Below are positions 36,623 through 48,424 of a stretch of DNA of 64,000 nucleotides, one piece after another; position 1 is the first letter of the stretch; every line of letters starts with the position of its first letter. Source of the stretch: Campylorhamphus procurvoides. Taxonomy: Eukaryota > Chordata > Aves > Passeriformes > Dendrocolaptidae. Location: positions 2,108,001 through 2,172,000 of the forward strand of contig WBMV01002681.1 of NCBI GenBank assembly GCA_013396655.1, written 5' to 3'. The position numbers and the translations under genes were made by a program. The notes beneath the pieces are model-generated. The model saw nothing but the letters and a program-made list of their open reading frames with translations, searched no databases and was not told the origin of the DNA.

Positions 36623-39549
36623 TGTAACTCAAATCTTGTAGAGGACACACACATATGGAATGATACATGATTTTAAAATTATTGGTTATGCAGTTTTCCA
36701 ATCTGGTAGAACACGCTGGCAGATTTTCCTTTTGGTACTATACAGAGTCCAATCTTGTGAAAGATGATGTATTCAAGTAGTAATCTTGATCCTATAAGCA
36801 AATATAATGGAAGTAGCTCTCTAGTGTGTAGTGATCAAGTGGTAGGATGAGTAATCATTAATTAGGAAACCTTGAAGTTGCTAAGTATGAAGAAAGTGGG
36901 TGGTTTTGGTAGAATTCTGTGAGTACTTCTGAGATAAACTAATAGAAAGGAAGATTTTACTTACTCATGGCTTTTGTTAAATCTATCCCATGTATAAATT
37001 TTACTGTAGAATTCACAGAGAAAATTATTCAAGTTGGACAACCTAAGTTTATTTGTGCCTCAGTTCAAGTGTCTGAATATGAATCTAAATATTTGCTAGG
37101 CTGTTGTAGTGATGAAAGTTATAGATACACTTAAAGACAGAGGTTTTTTTAGGCCAAATATTATTCCTATTTATGTAAGTGATGTAAATTAACATAAAAT
37201 GTAATTTACAAGCACAAGTATATTATATATTGTGCCTCAGTGTTTTAATACCTCACAATGTGTTAAATATATCTCTTGCTTTTGTACTCAGTAATGCAAA
37301 CTGATAGCCTATAGGAGCTAAATAAATTAGTACAGCTTTTCCTTAGGTTGAGGGAAGTAAAATATTTTATCTTTACAATGAATATGACCTGTAAGTAAAG
37401 GTTGAAATTTTGCACAGAAGAAAATTTTACTTTGGAAAACACACTTCTGCAATTCTAGAGATTATCAGTTGAAGGGGTTTTTTTGCTTCACACCTTAGAA
37501 AATTGCATTTTGAACAAGAATACTGTCCTTTGTTTATTTAATATATGTTATCTCCCACACAGGGCATCAACATATTCCCTTTCCCCTCTTAAATTTCAAA
37601 TTCTACCATGAAAATTGTCATGTGTAGTTTTTAATGATACACATTATTTTGTTTGGTCCCCTGCATAAGAGTTGATTTCATGCAAGGTGCTCACAGAAAG
37701 GAGACTGACCCGAGAGCAAGCATCGGCCTGGCTTAGCTCTGACCTGGACAGTGTTTGAAATATTTCACCAGTTTTTGAAGGAAGACTGTGGAAGAGGTTC
37801 TTTCCCTTCTGTCTGCTAATTCTTGTCTCCCTTCTGCATACCTGGCTTTTTATAAATAAAGTTTCTACAGGCCATGAAAAATTTTGCATGATAATGTGTC
37901 ATTACAAAAATCTGTAGTATAAATAATTTATTTAAAGACTACTATGTGATGTAGATACAGAGAAGACTGAGCTACTACTGTGCAATTTTAACTATCCCAA
38001 AACCCAGGAATTGCAAAAATTAGGAAATGCAAAAATCAGGAAATGCTATTTCACTGAAATATGAAATCTGTTTGGTATAACATTCTGATACTGCATTAAT
38101 ACTTGCTACTGGAATACAGATATTTTGAACTTTGCATTTAACTGTTGGTGATTTCTGTGCAAATGTTGACCATATTGTTGACGTTTCTTATTCAATTGAG
38201 AAAGTGCTCTCTTTCTAATTTTTGCCACTCATGAATGAAGAAGTCACGCATTCATTCTTCTGTTCATGCTAATTTACTTTTGATGAAAAAGTGAAACAAT
38301 AATCTTATACAAGTAATCTGTCCTTTGGTTTGCTGTGGATTGTCCTTTCGTTTTATGTCGATACTCAGTAGAGCAAGTAATTGCATTGTTGTATGTAGGA
38401 AGAGTTCTCTGTTCCTCTCTTTCAGTGCAGGAGGATGTTGCCATTGCTATCAGCTTATCCTATTTCTGGTCCAATTGCCCACGCACAAGCACTGTAACAT
38501 GTAGCGTATCAGCAAATGTGTTAAATAAGAAAGAATAGTAATGTACACCAGGGAAAAGGCACATCTGATCATGCATTCATTAGCAGTTCATTTGTAACAA
38601 AATAATCTGTTATTACTAATATTTTAGTTAGAAAGATAATTAAATCTGAAGGAAAAGCTAGAAGTTAGAAATCATTAAAAATTACTGGTTAGGTGTCTGA
38701 TCTTAAGACTCTGTGAGTAACTAGAGCATATGCATGCCTTGCTTTATATCACAGCTTTGCTATTTACACTTCCATTCTTCAGCTTTTTTATCACATTTGG
38801 TCCTCCTTGGCGGAAGAGATATTTGGGTGAATCATAAATTTCAGAATTGTGATTCATTGTTAAAGACAGCTCTGTGTCTATCTGTCTTGTATAATGAGGT
38901 TTTTTTGCAAATCGTGTCAGTTTAAATGAATGTTGCAAAACCGTAACTTGGGTTAATGCAGAGGAAAGAGAATAAAAAGGTTTGGTGGTTTCTGGGTTTA
39001 GTTTGTAAAAAATAATTTCTTTAGAACTTTTTAAAAGAAAAATGTTTGTTAGCTATTGATAATAATGGGCAAGTATTTATATCTAATCCTAAGCATAGTA
39101 ACACAGCATTTACTATCTGGACAGCAAATTCATTGTTGTAGCCATGAACTTTATTTGAAGAAGGCAGGTAGTCATGACAATTGTGTTGATTTTCTGTGAT
39201 GAATGAAACTCTAAAGTTTTATCACTGATAAAATGCCCTTTAACAGTGCCTTTTACCAGGGCAGGATTTATTACAGAATTGAAGCAACTTAAGACTTCTG
39301 ACTTACGTTCAAAACTCTCAAGAGATGATGATATGGGTGCATCAGCAAGGAGTTTGAAACTTTCTTTTGACCCTACCTAAAAAGAAAAATAAATATAGAG
39401 AAAAGCCATATTTTACTGCAACATTTATATTTTGTTTATTTTCATAAGGTGTTTCTCAATTAACAAGAGTAAGTTGATCAGATGTCTTGATGAGTCATCT
39501 GAAACCCAGGAGGGAGAGGCACCAATTGTTGGTAAATACAAAATACCCT

Positions 39550-39600
39550 CCAAAAAAAATAAAAACAAAACAACCACCAACCAAAAACTCAAAAAAGAAA
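39550..39600 (+). repeat. A/C-rich low-complexity tract
   Basis: caaaaaaaataaaaac, aaaacaaccaccaacc and aaaaaactcaaaaaag units are present. Confidence 0.75.
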
Positions 39601-40813
39601 GTAAATCCTTAATAAATCCAAGCTTCTAATAGTTGATGGGGATTTGGGCCATCACTTTCACAGTGAGAGAAATCTGCTTCAGTTAGGATGTGTTAAGAGA
39701 TACTACTTTGCATTTTTAAGGCTGATATTAATTAGCACATAGATCTACCTTCAGCGTAGTAGTCTGCTCAATGAGATAGAAAAATGAAATTTGAAATTGT
39801 GAGCTACTTAAGCAGGTATACATTATGTTATATCTTAAATCTGTGTTACTAAATCTCAGCTTCAGTGACTTCTGAAGGAACTTAAAAACACAGCTCAAAT
39901 CCCTTTTGAATGGTATAGGAAAATCTAGGAAAGTTACTAAAACTGCTTGTTTTGCCAGTAGCTCCTGCAAATTTAAGTAGGGTTTGTTGGACGGCATCCC
40001 AATGATACTGAAGAGGACATGTAGCAGATGAGAAGCTCCAGTGCCCAAACTGCAGTAGCCAAATCACATCATGATGTATATGGATGGATGCACATGGTAA
40101 AGGCTATCCCAGTGACCGCAAAAGATTTGCATTGGGATGCACAGCCTGCAGTCCTTGCCACCATAAATCTTCCTCAGAGTTTTGTAGGAGGAATGTGTTG
40201 AAAATTGTGAAATCTGTCAGCATATTCTGTATTAGCAAAAGGAGGGTTATTTGTAAATTTAAACAGAAGTTAAAGTAACCTGGCTGTCAGAGAATATACC
40301 TGAATAGTTGTACTTGATGTCTCTGGGAATTGGCCTTTATTAGAGACCTGATTCCAAGCTGTTGCTATTCTTTGTTCATGGGGTATATGTAGAGTTATTT
40401 GAAAGCCAGGGGAATGGGGAGAAGCTTTTAAGAATGGCCATGGGCTTATGAAGAGGCATTGCAGGCTTATTTGAGCCACAGGGAGCTTGGAGGCAGGACC
40501 TGCAAGCAAAAGCCCTTTCCTCCCTCTGTAGTTAAGCAGGGACAGCATCCTCCCTCTCTGGGCATGGGGGAATTTGGTCATGTGGGGGTTTCATACCCTC
40601 GCTGAAAGCACAGGAAAGAAGACAAAATCATAAAGGAGTGCTGCTCTTCATGGAGCTATGACCTACTATTTTAATGCCATTAAGACTTAAGAGATGAGAG
40701 TGCCCTGTTGCCTGGTTGGTATTTTAGTCACAGCAAAGGACAGTGATCAAATTCTGGGTTTGTACTGAAGTAAGTGTTTGGTCAACTGCTCAAAAGCAAT
40801 GTCTACATGAGAA

Positions 40814-40875
40814 GTTTTTTGTTGTTGTTGTTTTTTGGTTTCGTTTGGTTTAGTTTTTGTTGGTTTTTTTTTTTC
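40814..40875 (-). repeat. G/T-rich low-complexity tract
   Basis: It shows (TTG)4 followed by TTTTTTGGTTTCGTTTGG and a T10 run. Confidence 0.8.
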
Positions 40876-43308
40876 AAAAAAAGAGCCAGAATCTCCAACT
40901 TTATTTGGCAGAAATACATTGTTATTCTCTTTGGAACATAAAGAACATTCAGGCTCGTATTTTCACAATATTATGGATACATGCTCCTGCTTTAGATACT
41001 TCATGGTAGAAATGTTTCATCATGCAGTCTCTAGTCTGCTGTGTCCTACAGAGGAAGAAATAACATAGATGAAATCATAAATTAAGCAACACAGATAGAA
41101 GGTGTAAGAAAAATTAGTATACTGAAATAATTCTGGTTTTCTAGAATTGAAAAAGAATATTTTTGTTGTCAAAAATACTTAATTGAAAAAATGGTATCAC
41201 AAGTGTATTGTGAAAGAAAGGACATAGAACACCTTAATTTTTGAAGTAATTTGTAGTATATAAGTCACTGAATCTCGCATCTCAGTGAAGTATGCTAATG
41301 ATGTTAACACTGGAAAGGTTTTTATACAAACCCACACATAACATGACTCGTGAAAATGCAGTCTCAGTGTTTAATTATGCAAACAAGAAATATATTAGCC
41401 TGTAGTCCCCTGTGGGGACTTGGTGGAAACAATGCTGACCGATAAAGTTTTAATTGCATCAAAGTCCCTTGTCTAGAAAATTTAGACAGCCATTTATTTC
41501 ACACCTTTCTTCTGGGAGATAGTAGTTGTTAAATACCAAAGTAGTTTTGTAAGTGAATGGTTTCCATGTTAAATTTGATTTTTCTGTTAGCTGTGTTTCT
41601 GTTTTATGTTTTTACTTAATAATTACTTGGATTTAATTCAGTAAAAGAGGAACCATACTCTTTCCGCTTACTACTAATGTCTGTAATAAATATAATCCGG
41701 TTGTATAGACAAAATAACTAGCCTGTCATGGTATTGCTTTATAGTTGAAGACACTTCTCTCTATAGTGAGTTAATCATTGATCTCAGAAACTTCTACCGA
41801 ATATAATTAAAGAAGCACGGGTGTGATCATAGAAGCAGGAGATGAGTTTGCCAAGGTTAGGCTGTGAATGGAAGAAGTAACTCCTCTAATAGTAAGGAAC
41901 ATTTCAGAAGTCAAGACTCTTAGCTGGCCAAAAGAGTGTATTAATGGAATTTATACAGTCATCAAAATCCTTGCATTAAGTAATGGAAAAATACTCACCC
42001 TTCAACAGTTATGAGTAGTATAAATCTTTCACACTGATACTTGAATCTGGAGAATAACAGTAGGAAAATGCAATATAGAACGAATCATGTAGGTCTTGTC
42101 AACTAGAAGTAACACGAACAGTTATGGACAGGCACTGTGAAAATTAAGATTCAGGAATTGATTTGGTATGCCAAGCTGTCCTCTAATTTGTGTTGTCTCA
42201 AGAATGAAGAGTTTTCCTGCTACAGTACCACTGACAGTTAATCTGGAAAGAAACCCAAGGTGTTAATCCTCAAGGGAGCTTTTCACCTAGGTCTACCTGA
42301 TGTAAATTAGCTACATTAATATGAGTATGAAAAAATTTATGACAGAGTGGATATCTGCACTTGGAGTAATATTTAATAACTAGGAAAGATGAGGGAATGA
42401 GTATTGGCTTTAGAAAAAGCCAATTTAGCAAGCAAGAAAGAAAGAATGTTCTTCAATGGACAATGTTTCTGTCCTGCCAAAGGACTAGATGGAGAGTCAG
42501 TATGTAGAATAGGTATTAAACATTTGGAGAAACCTATTAAAAGTTATTGGCTAATTAATTTCTAAAAATGGTGGCCTGTATTTCCCTGAGAATAAAGTGA
42601 AAATAATGCATTTACTTTTGCTGGTATGTACACATGCCAGGGTCAAACTCAAGACAGAGTTTGACTGTGAATTTCCACATGGTAGAACTAGTCTGAACTA
42701 TGTTTTTACCTTGGGGAAACTGATGTGTGCTATTAGCAGAGAACAGTATCTCAGAAGGATCCAAAACAGTAGCCTAAACTCCTATTTGAAGACAGCAGTT
42801 TGATTTGTGTTTTTACAAAATATTTGTGTAATCTTAGAACTCCTATAGTATGGATTTTCAATTTTTAAATACTTGATTTTCCTGATTGAATCACTATATT
42901 CCTGAAAAAAAAATATTTCTCATGTAAACTACACCAATGATGATAGGATTTGACAGAATAATTTTATTAGACAATGTGCAGCTGGTTGGTCCACCAATAA
43001 CATCCTAACACAGTACTGAGGCTATTACAAACAATGCTGGCAGCCCTGCTCCAAAGGGCAGACAAGGATCAGGGAAGCTGTTTGCTTAGAGTCCCAGGAT
43101 AAACAACCTCCCCTCCCTTTCACTGTGTTTTACCACATACTTGTGGCAAAACCAATTCCCCTTGGACCTCTGGAAATGTTTTAGTAGGCACACGATCTTG
43201 AAATGGACCATGTGGGTTGTCAAGTTCAGCTTCCTATGGTTATCATGAAGTAGAAATTTAGTTTACAACTAGTCAGACAAAAAGGTGGGGTTTTTTTCAG
43301 AAATTGTA

Positions 43309-43583
43309 GGTCCAACTTCTGGCTCTCCGCAGGACAACCCCAAGAATCACACCCTGTACCTGAGAGCATTGTCTAAATGCCTCTTGAATTCTGCCAGGCT
43401 TGGTGCTGTGACCACCTCCCTGGGGAGCCTTTTCCAGTGTCCAACCACCCTCTGGGTGAAGAACCCTTTCCTAATATCTAAACTAACTCCCCCTGACACG
43501 GCTTCATGTCATTTCCTCATGTCCTGTCATTGGTCACCACAGAAGAGAGTTGGGTGCCTGCCCCTCTGCTTCCCCACTCATAG
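43309..43583 (-). mobile_element. CR1 LINE fragment (3' UTR region)
   Basis: The sequence carries CR1 landmarks in inverted order: tccaacttctggctctccgc, ccaagaatcacaccctgtacc, cttggtgctgtgaccacctccc, ccttttccagtgtccaaccaccc and ggtgaagaaccctttcctaat. It lacks the terminal octamer repeats and the extreme 3' end at its left edge, so it is truncated on both sides. It is antisense to THSD7A and has no coding capacity. Confidence 0.88.
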
Positions 43584-44044
43584 GCTGTTTTCTGTTTTAT
43601 TTTGAAACTTTGCATTCAAACCCCCCTTTTCTCCAGCAATTGAGATTTAGGTTTTTTTCATTCTTATGCTAATAAAACAATAATTGTCAGCACAATTGAA
43701 GTGCCGTGCTTAAATTATGGAGCGTAATCTAAAAGCTTATATTCCCTCATATGTATAAAGCATATTATTCAGATGCAATATTACTGGAACATTTGGTGAC
43801 CCAAATTATTTCACAGACTTGAGCTACTGCATCTACTGTGTGCTCTCAGATGCCAAGAAACATTAATATGATTCTACTGTGTGAACAAACAACTAGAAGT
43901 TTCCCAGCTTATTGCTGCATAATAACTTTTATTTGTTTTAGGAAAGGAAATAAGTTAGGTTTACTGAGGCTGAGGATAGAATAATAGATTAGCAACCATG
44001 TTTTTAAAAAATATACATGAAAAACAGTAATTGTTGACTTTGAT

Positions 44045-44931
44045 AAAGGGTTAGAGTGCCTCCTCAGCAAGCTCAGTGATGATACAAATCTAGGAGTAGC
44101 CAGTATTTCTGAATGCCATGCAGCCCTTCAGAAGGACCTCAACAGGTTGGGAAGGTGGGCAGAGAAGAGCCGTCTGAAATTCAACAAGGGCAAATGCAGA
44201 GCCTTGCACCCCAGGCATCAACAAAGGCTGGGGGCCAACCTGCTGGAAAACAGCTCTGTGGAGAAGGATCTGGGTGTCCTGGTGGACAACAAGCAGTCCA
44301 TGAGCCAACAGTGTGTCCTTGTGGCCAAGAAAACCAATAGTATACTGGGTTACATTAGGAAGAGCATTACCAGCAGGTCGAAGAAGGTGATCCTGTCCCT
44401 CTACTCAAGCCCTAGTGAGGTCACATCTGAAATACTGTGTCCAGTTCTGGGCTCCTCAGTACAAAAGAGACATGAAGCTTCTCCTGAAGCAGATCCAGCA
44501 GCAACAAAGATGGTTAAGGGACTGGAGCATCTCTCTTACCAGGAAAGGCTGAGGGAGTTGGACCTGTTCAGACTCAAGAAGACTGAGAGGGGATCATATC
44601 AATGTCTGTAGGTACTGGAAGGGAGGGTATGAAGAGGATGGAGGCAGGCTCTTCTTGGTGGTGCCAAGCAATTGTACAAGAGACAATGGGCAGAAACTGG
44701 AACACAGGAACTTCCACCTGAACATGAGGAAGAACATCTTTTTTGTGCAGGTGTCTGCCCACTGGAACATGCTGCCCAGCAAGGTTGTGGACCCTCCTTC
44801 CCTGGAGACATTCGAGAGTCTTCTAAGGGCACAATCGTGTGCAACATGCTCTAGGGGACCATGCTTGAGCAGGGTGGTTGGTCCAAGTGACTTCCAGTGG
44901 TCCCTTCCAACATTAACCATTCTGTGATTGT
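44045..44931 (+). mobile_element. CR1 LINE 3' end with RT C-terminal remnant
   Basis: This 5'-truncated CR1 lies in the same orientation as THSD7A. It begins in ORF2 near the RT active-site region, where the frame reads KLSDDTNLGV, and it runs through the RT C-terminal part (RWAEKSRLKFNKGKCRALH, VLVDNKQSMSQQC, ILGYIRKSI). It then crosses the 3' UTR (ctgcccagcaaggttgtgg) and ends at cattctgtgattgtt. It is one of the best-preserved CR1 copies in the window. The typical FADDT Phe-Ala is degraded, and the element lacks the endonuclease and most of the RT. Confidence 0.92.
44147..44611 (+). pseudogene. CR1 ORF2 (reverse transcriptase) C-terminal fragment
   Basis: An uninterrupted 154-codon stretch starts at an internal Met that is not a real start. 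It covers the C-terminal part of the CR1 ORF2 product after the RT catalytic loop, with GRWAEKSRLKFNKGKCRALH and DLGVLVDNKQ typical of CR1 RTs. The upstream RT and endonuclease parts are absent from the genome copy, so it cannot encode a working protein. Its openness reflects moderate age rather than function. Confidence 0.88.
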
Positions 44932-45668
44932 TAAAGACTATATTAATGAAACAGCCCTATTCTTTGTAAATCCTTATGTTCCATCTATTTCCTTTTGTGT
45001 AACCTGAAATTTTCTTAAGGAACTTCTTTTTTTCCCTTAAGCAGGAAGCTTTCTTTCAGGACATGGATATCCTGTTCTAAAGAGTTGTACTCCTATTGGT
45101 TTATCCTCCACTCTTAGGAAACTTGCTTTGTTTTTCAGCAGTTTCAAGACTAAAAATTGCTGAAGAACATCAGGCAGCAATACTATTGTTATAAGCAGTT
45201 GAGTGGTATCCAGAGTTCAAATATGCTTCTAAATTTTTATGTCCATCCCTTTTTCTAAAATACATTTTGCTGATAAAACTTTATAGCTTATACACAGCTC
45301 AGTTACTTAAAATGGTATTACACGTTTTTTATTGTCTGGGATGTAGGCTGTGTCTGTAGGAAAAATGATAATGTGTAAAGCAGTATAACAGGTGTGGATA
45401 ACATGATGCAACCTTTATAATATTTACAGTTGCCTGTAAGAATTTTTTTTTCCTGAGAAATTGTAATAAACTGATTAAAACACAACCTCAAAAAGTCAGA
45501 AATATCAAATATATTCATTCAAGGTAAAATGGGTGGTAGATATTGAATTGTTGTATAGGTATTCTGGGCTTTCAATGTGTTTTTGTGGTAGAATATTGTG
45601 TACTAAATTGAACAGAGACATTAAAAATAATAAAAGTTGAAGTAGAATTCATCTCTTTTTGCTTTCAG

Positions 45669-45863
45669 CAATTACTTGTCGCAGACAGGATGGAGGACAA
45701 GCTGACATCAGTGAGTGCCTTAAATACGCTGGCCCATTACCATCCTTAACACAGATGTGCCAGATTCCCTGCCAAGATGACTGTCAGTTTACGAACTGGT
45801 CAAAATTTTCTCCCTGTAATGGGGACTGTGGAGGAGTCAGGACAAGAAAACGCACTCTTGTTG
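45669..45863 (+). CDS. THSD7A: THSD7A exon, two half TSP1 repeats
   Basis: This 195 nt exon follows acceptor tttttgctttcag (AG 45667-45668) and ends at donor gtaaga (GT 45864). Both ends are phase 1. It reads (A)ITCRRQDGGQADISECLKYA, then a leucine-rich stretch, then CQIPCQDDCQFTNWSKFSPC, then NGDCGGVRTRKRTLV(G). The first half closes one repeat. The second opens the next, with an N-W-S sequon at TNWSK overlapping the first core Trp, and CNGDCGGVRTRKR as the CxxxCGxxxxxR motif. Here the O-fucose-type Ser/Thr before the second Cys is Asp, so that modification is unlikely in this repeat. Confidence 0.9.
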
Positions 45864-48160
45864 GTAAGAGTAACCTGCAAAATAATGCATCTTTTATTAA
45901 TTATTAATAGTGTTTTGCTTAAAACCGGAGGACTTCAGAGGTTCCTGTATGACAAGTGTTTGTCATAGGGGCAGAAAGCAGATCCAGTGTCATGCTCTAT
46001 ACTCTGTTAGTGGAACAACACCCGAGAGAAAAAACTCCTGCCATATGTCAGAGGCTCTTGATCATGGGTAAGTGGCTAGAGAGAAGATGGGAGAACATAG
46101 GATGCCAAGGTTTTTTTCTAAATGAAGTGTGCATAGTAGTTACATATTTGATTTTTTTTTTTTAATTTTTAACAGAGAAGTCAACAATCATATCAACAGG
46201 ACTGGGTGTTAACCCACTTGCCTTCCTCTTCCCACTTCTGTTCTTGGCTAAAACAAGACTTGGATGGTGTTTTGGTGCATTTAGAATCACTATGGCAGCT
46301 GAGAGTTTTTCAGATTTTGCTATACAACACCATTTTCAGCCTTAAGCTTTGAGCTTCTTAGGTGCAATCTTTCGTGTCAGATTTATGATTAAGCTACTCT
46401 TTGGCTGAATGTGTGCTCTCCAAGTTCTTTTTGTTCACCATTTATAGATTGCCTACATCCAGCAGCACAGATCACCACATGAGGCAATGCATTGCCTAAT
46501 TTTCTGCCTTATTTCTTGACACAAGTAATAATGCTCTTATTTTGTGTCCCGTGAAACCTCTTGAGGTTTTAGTTAACAGACTAAAAAGGTTTTCCAGTGA
46601 TGCCCAAACCTTTGCCACAGACTTTTCCTTATCCCACACTGTGGACACCGATCCACTTTGAAAGATTTTTTCTTCAACTTCTTTTTAGCCTATTTTTTAG
46701 AAAATTATTATTTCTTCTGCTGAAGAAAAAAAGAAAAAAAACACTTTCTGCTTCTAAATAATAATTGAAACCTCAAGAGTGAGACTTGGTCTCTGTCACA
46801 GCACTCTTTGCCAATTAGTCTGTATTGTCTGTGGTGGAGGAAAGCTGGCTGGGGGGTGCCCATTAGCAGCATCAGAAAGAACGTGATAGGATCCAAACCC
46901 TATTCCCCACTCCATTCCCCTGTAAATCAGACCAGAGGACAATGAATAATTCATGGACTTCAAGAAGTCTCACTGTGACTGTCTAATAATTCCAGTAAAC
47001 TTTATGTCAGGTTTGCTTCCACAAGAAAAAAAAAAAAAACAAACCAAAAACCAAAACCCTGAATAATATTTTTTTTTTAAATTTTGAAAACAAAACAAGT
47101 ACAGATTCTCCTACCACACTATTAATACTTTGTGATACTTCCTGTCCTTAGTTTTTACCTTTACCCCTTCAAACTTGCTAAGGCTGTGGCATGATGTGGT
47201 GTATTCTCTATGGCAATGCATTACTCAGGCTAGCCCACAAACCTTGGGGTAAATTCATAATTATTTCCAGTGAAAAGGAGGAGAAAGAGAAGTGCACATT
47301 TAGTAAGAAGTTGTGTTGTCAAAAGAATGACCAACTTTTCTTGAGGTACATTTTTTCTATTCTAAATAAAGGCAGTAGTAAATACAAGAAATAAAGATGC
47401 TGCAAAGTTGTGTCCAGTGCCTTGTTTTGAAAAGCAAGTAAAATGCCAAAGAATATTAATTCACAGTATTATCTATGTAATAAGCCTTTTTAAAACTACT
47501 TTTTCAAAGACAAATACATTAATTTATGTGACTTGTCTGGTATGGAAAGGAAAACTAAGCAAACTTTGCCAAAGAGATTAAAAATAGTTCTAATGGGAAA
47601 GGAAAGTTGAATGGATGGCTATGTTCCAGTTAAGAAAGGAAAACAAGAGAGAATAGAACAGAAGCAAATTCACATAAGGAGCTTATTCTATTATAGTGGA
47701 AGAATGGTAATTATTAACAAATGTACTATAACAGATGATTAAATTAAAGAATTTTGAAATTTTGAGAGAAGGTACTAGTGTAGCAAAGATGCATTTTACT
47801 TCCTTTGCAATTTCTTTCAATTTGAGAAAGCTTGACCCACACAGAAATCTTGTAATTGAACTGCACACTGCTGATGAAATAAGAGGGAAAAAGGGTATAA
47901 CATTTTCAAATTGTAGTCCCCAAACATTGTTATTCATTGTGTCTTTTTTAAAAGAAAGTCATTGTCTTTGTGCAAATTGTAAGTATCCACTACTTTAGAG
48001 ATTCAAGTCCATAACCTAAATGGATAAAAACAAGTGTAACTAATATTAGGCCTATATACATGATGCCAAGCACTTCTTACAGAACTCTAAATGAAAATTT
48101 TTTTGGAAATAAACTGTAAACGGATACAGTCTTGCTAAAATAACTATTTCTTCTTTCTAG
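45864..48160 (+). other. THSD7A: THSD7A intron, 2.3 kb
   Basis: This phase 1 intron runs from donor gtaaga to acceptor tttctag. It is AT-rich, with a T12 run at 46150-46161 and an A14 run leading into an A/C-rich tract at 47025-47059. No repeat family or coding exon is recognised. Confidence 0.82.
47025..47059 (+). repeat. A14 run and A/C-rich tract
   Basis: Fourteen A (47026-47039) lead into CAAACCAAAAACC units. It could be a decayed retroposon tail, but no element body is recognised on its left. Confidence 0.75.
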
Positions 48161-48424
48161 GAAAAAGTAAGAAAAAGGATAAATGCAGAAATTCTCACTT
48201 GTATCCTCTGATTGAGAATCAGTTCTGTCCTTGTGACAAGTACAGTGCTCAGCCGGTGGGAAATTGGTCAGACTGTATTTTACCAGAGGGTAAGATGGAA
48301 GTATTGCTAGGAATGAAGGTACCAGGAGACATTAAGGAATGTGGACAAGGCTATCGTTACCAGGCCATGGCATGCTATGACCAAAACAATCGACTTGTGG
48401 AAACATCACGATGCAACAGTCACG
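48161..48424 (+). CDS. THSD7A: THSD7A exon, TSP1 repeats with internal donor
   Basis: This 264 nt exon is the largest here. It follows acceptor atttcttctttctag (AG 48159-48160) and ends at donor gtattt (GT 48425). Both ends are phase 1. It reads (G)KSKKKDKCRNSHLYPLIEN, QFCPCDKYSAQPVGNWSDC, then the LLGMKV loop, then KECGQGYRYQAMACYDQ, and ends near TSRCNSH(G). A basic KSKKKDK patch near the start separates two repeats. NWSDC is both a sequon and a Trp core; CGQGYRYQ is the CGxGxxxR-type motif with Tyr-Arg. An internal gtaaga at 48290 is a better donor by consensus than the exon end and keeps the frame (see findings). Confidence 0.9.

Larger units (their letters stand above)
34870..45668 (+). 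other. THSD7A: THSD7A intron, 10.8 kb
   Basis: This phase 1 intron runs from the weak donor gttaga to acceptor gctttcag. It holds an old CR1 remnant near 35195-35770, a G/T tract at 36546-36622, an A/C tract at 39550-39600, a G/T tract at 40814-40875, a CR1 fragment at 43309-43583 and a longer CR1 with RT sequence at 44045-44931. A 17-bp-period duplication (ggaaatgcaaaaat-like) lies at 38010-38046. No THSD7A residues appear to be missing between the flanking exons. Confidence 0.82.
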
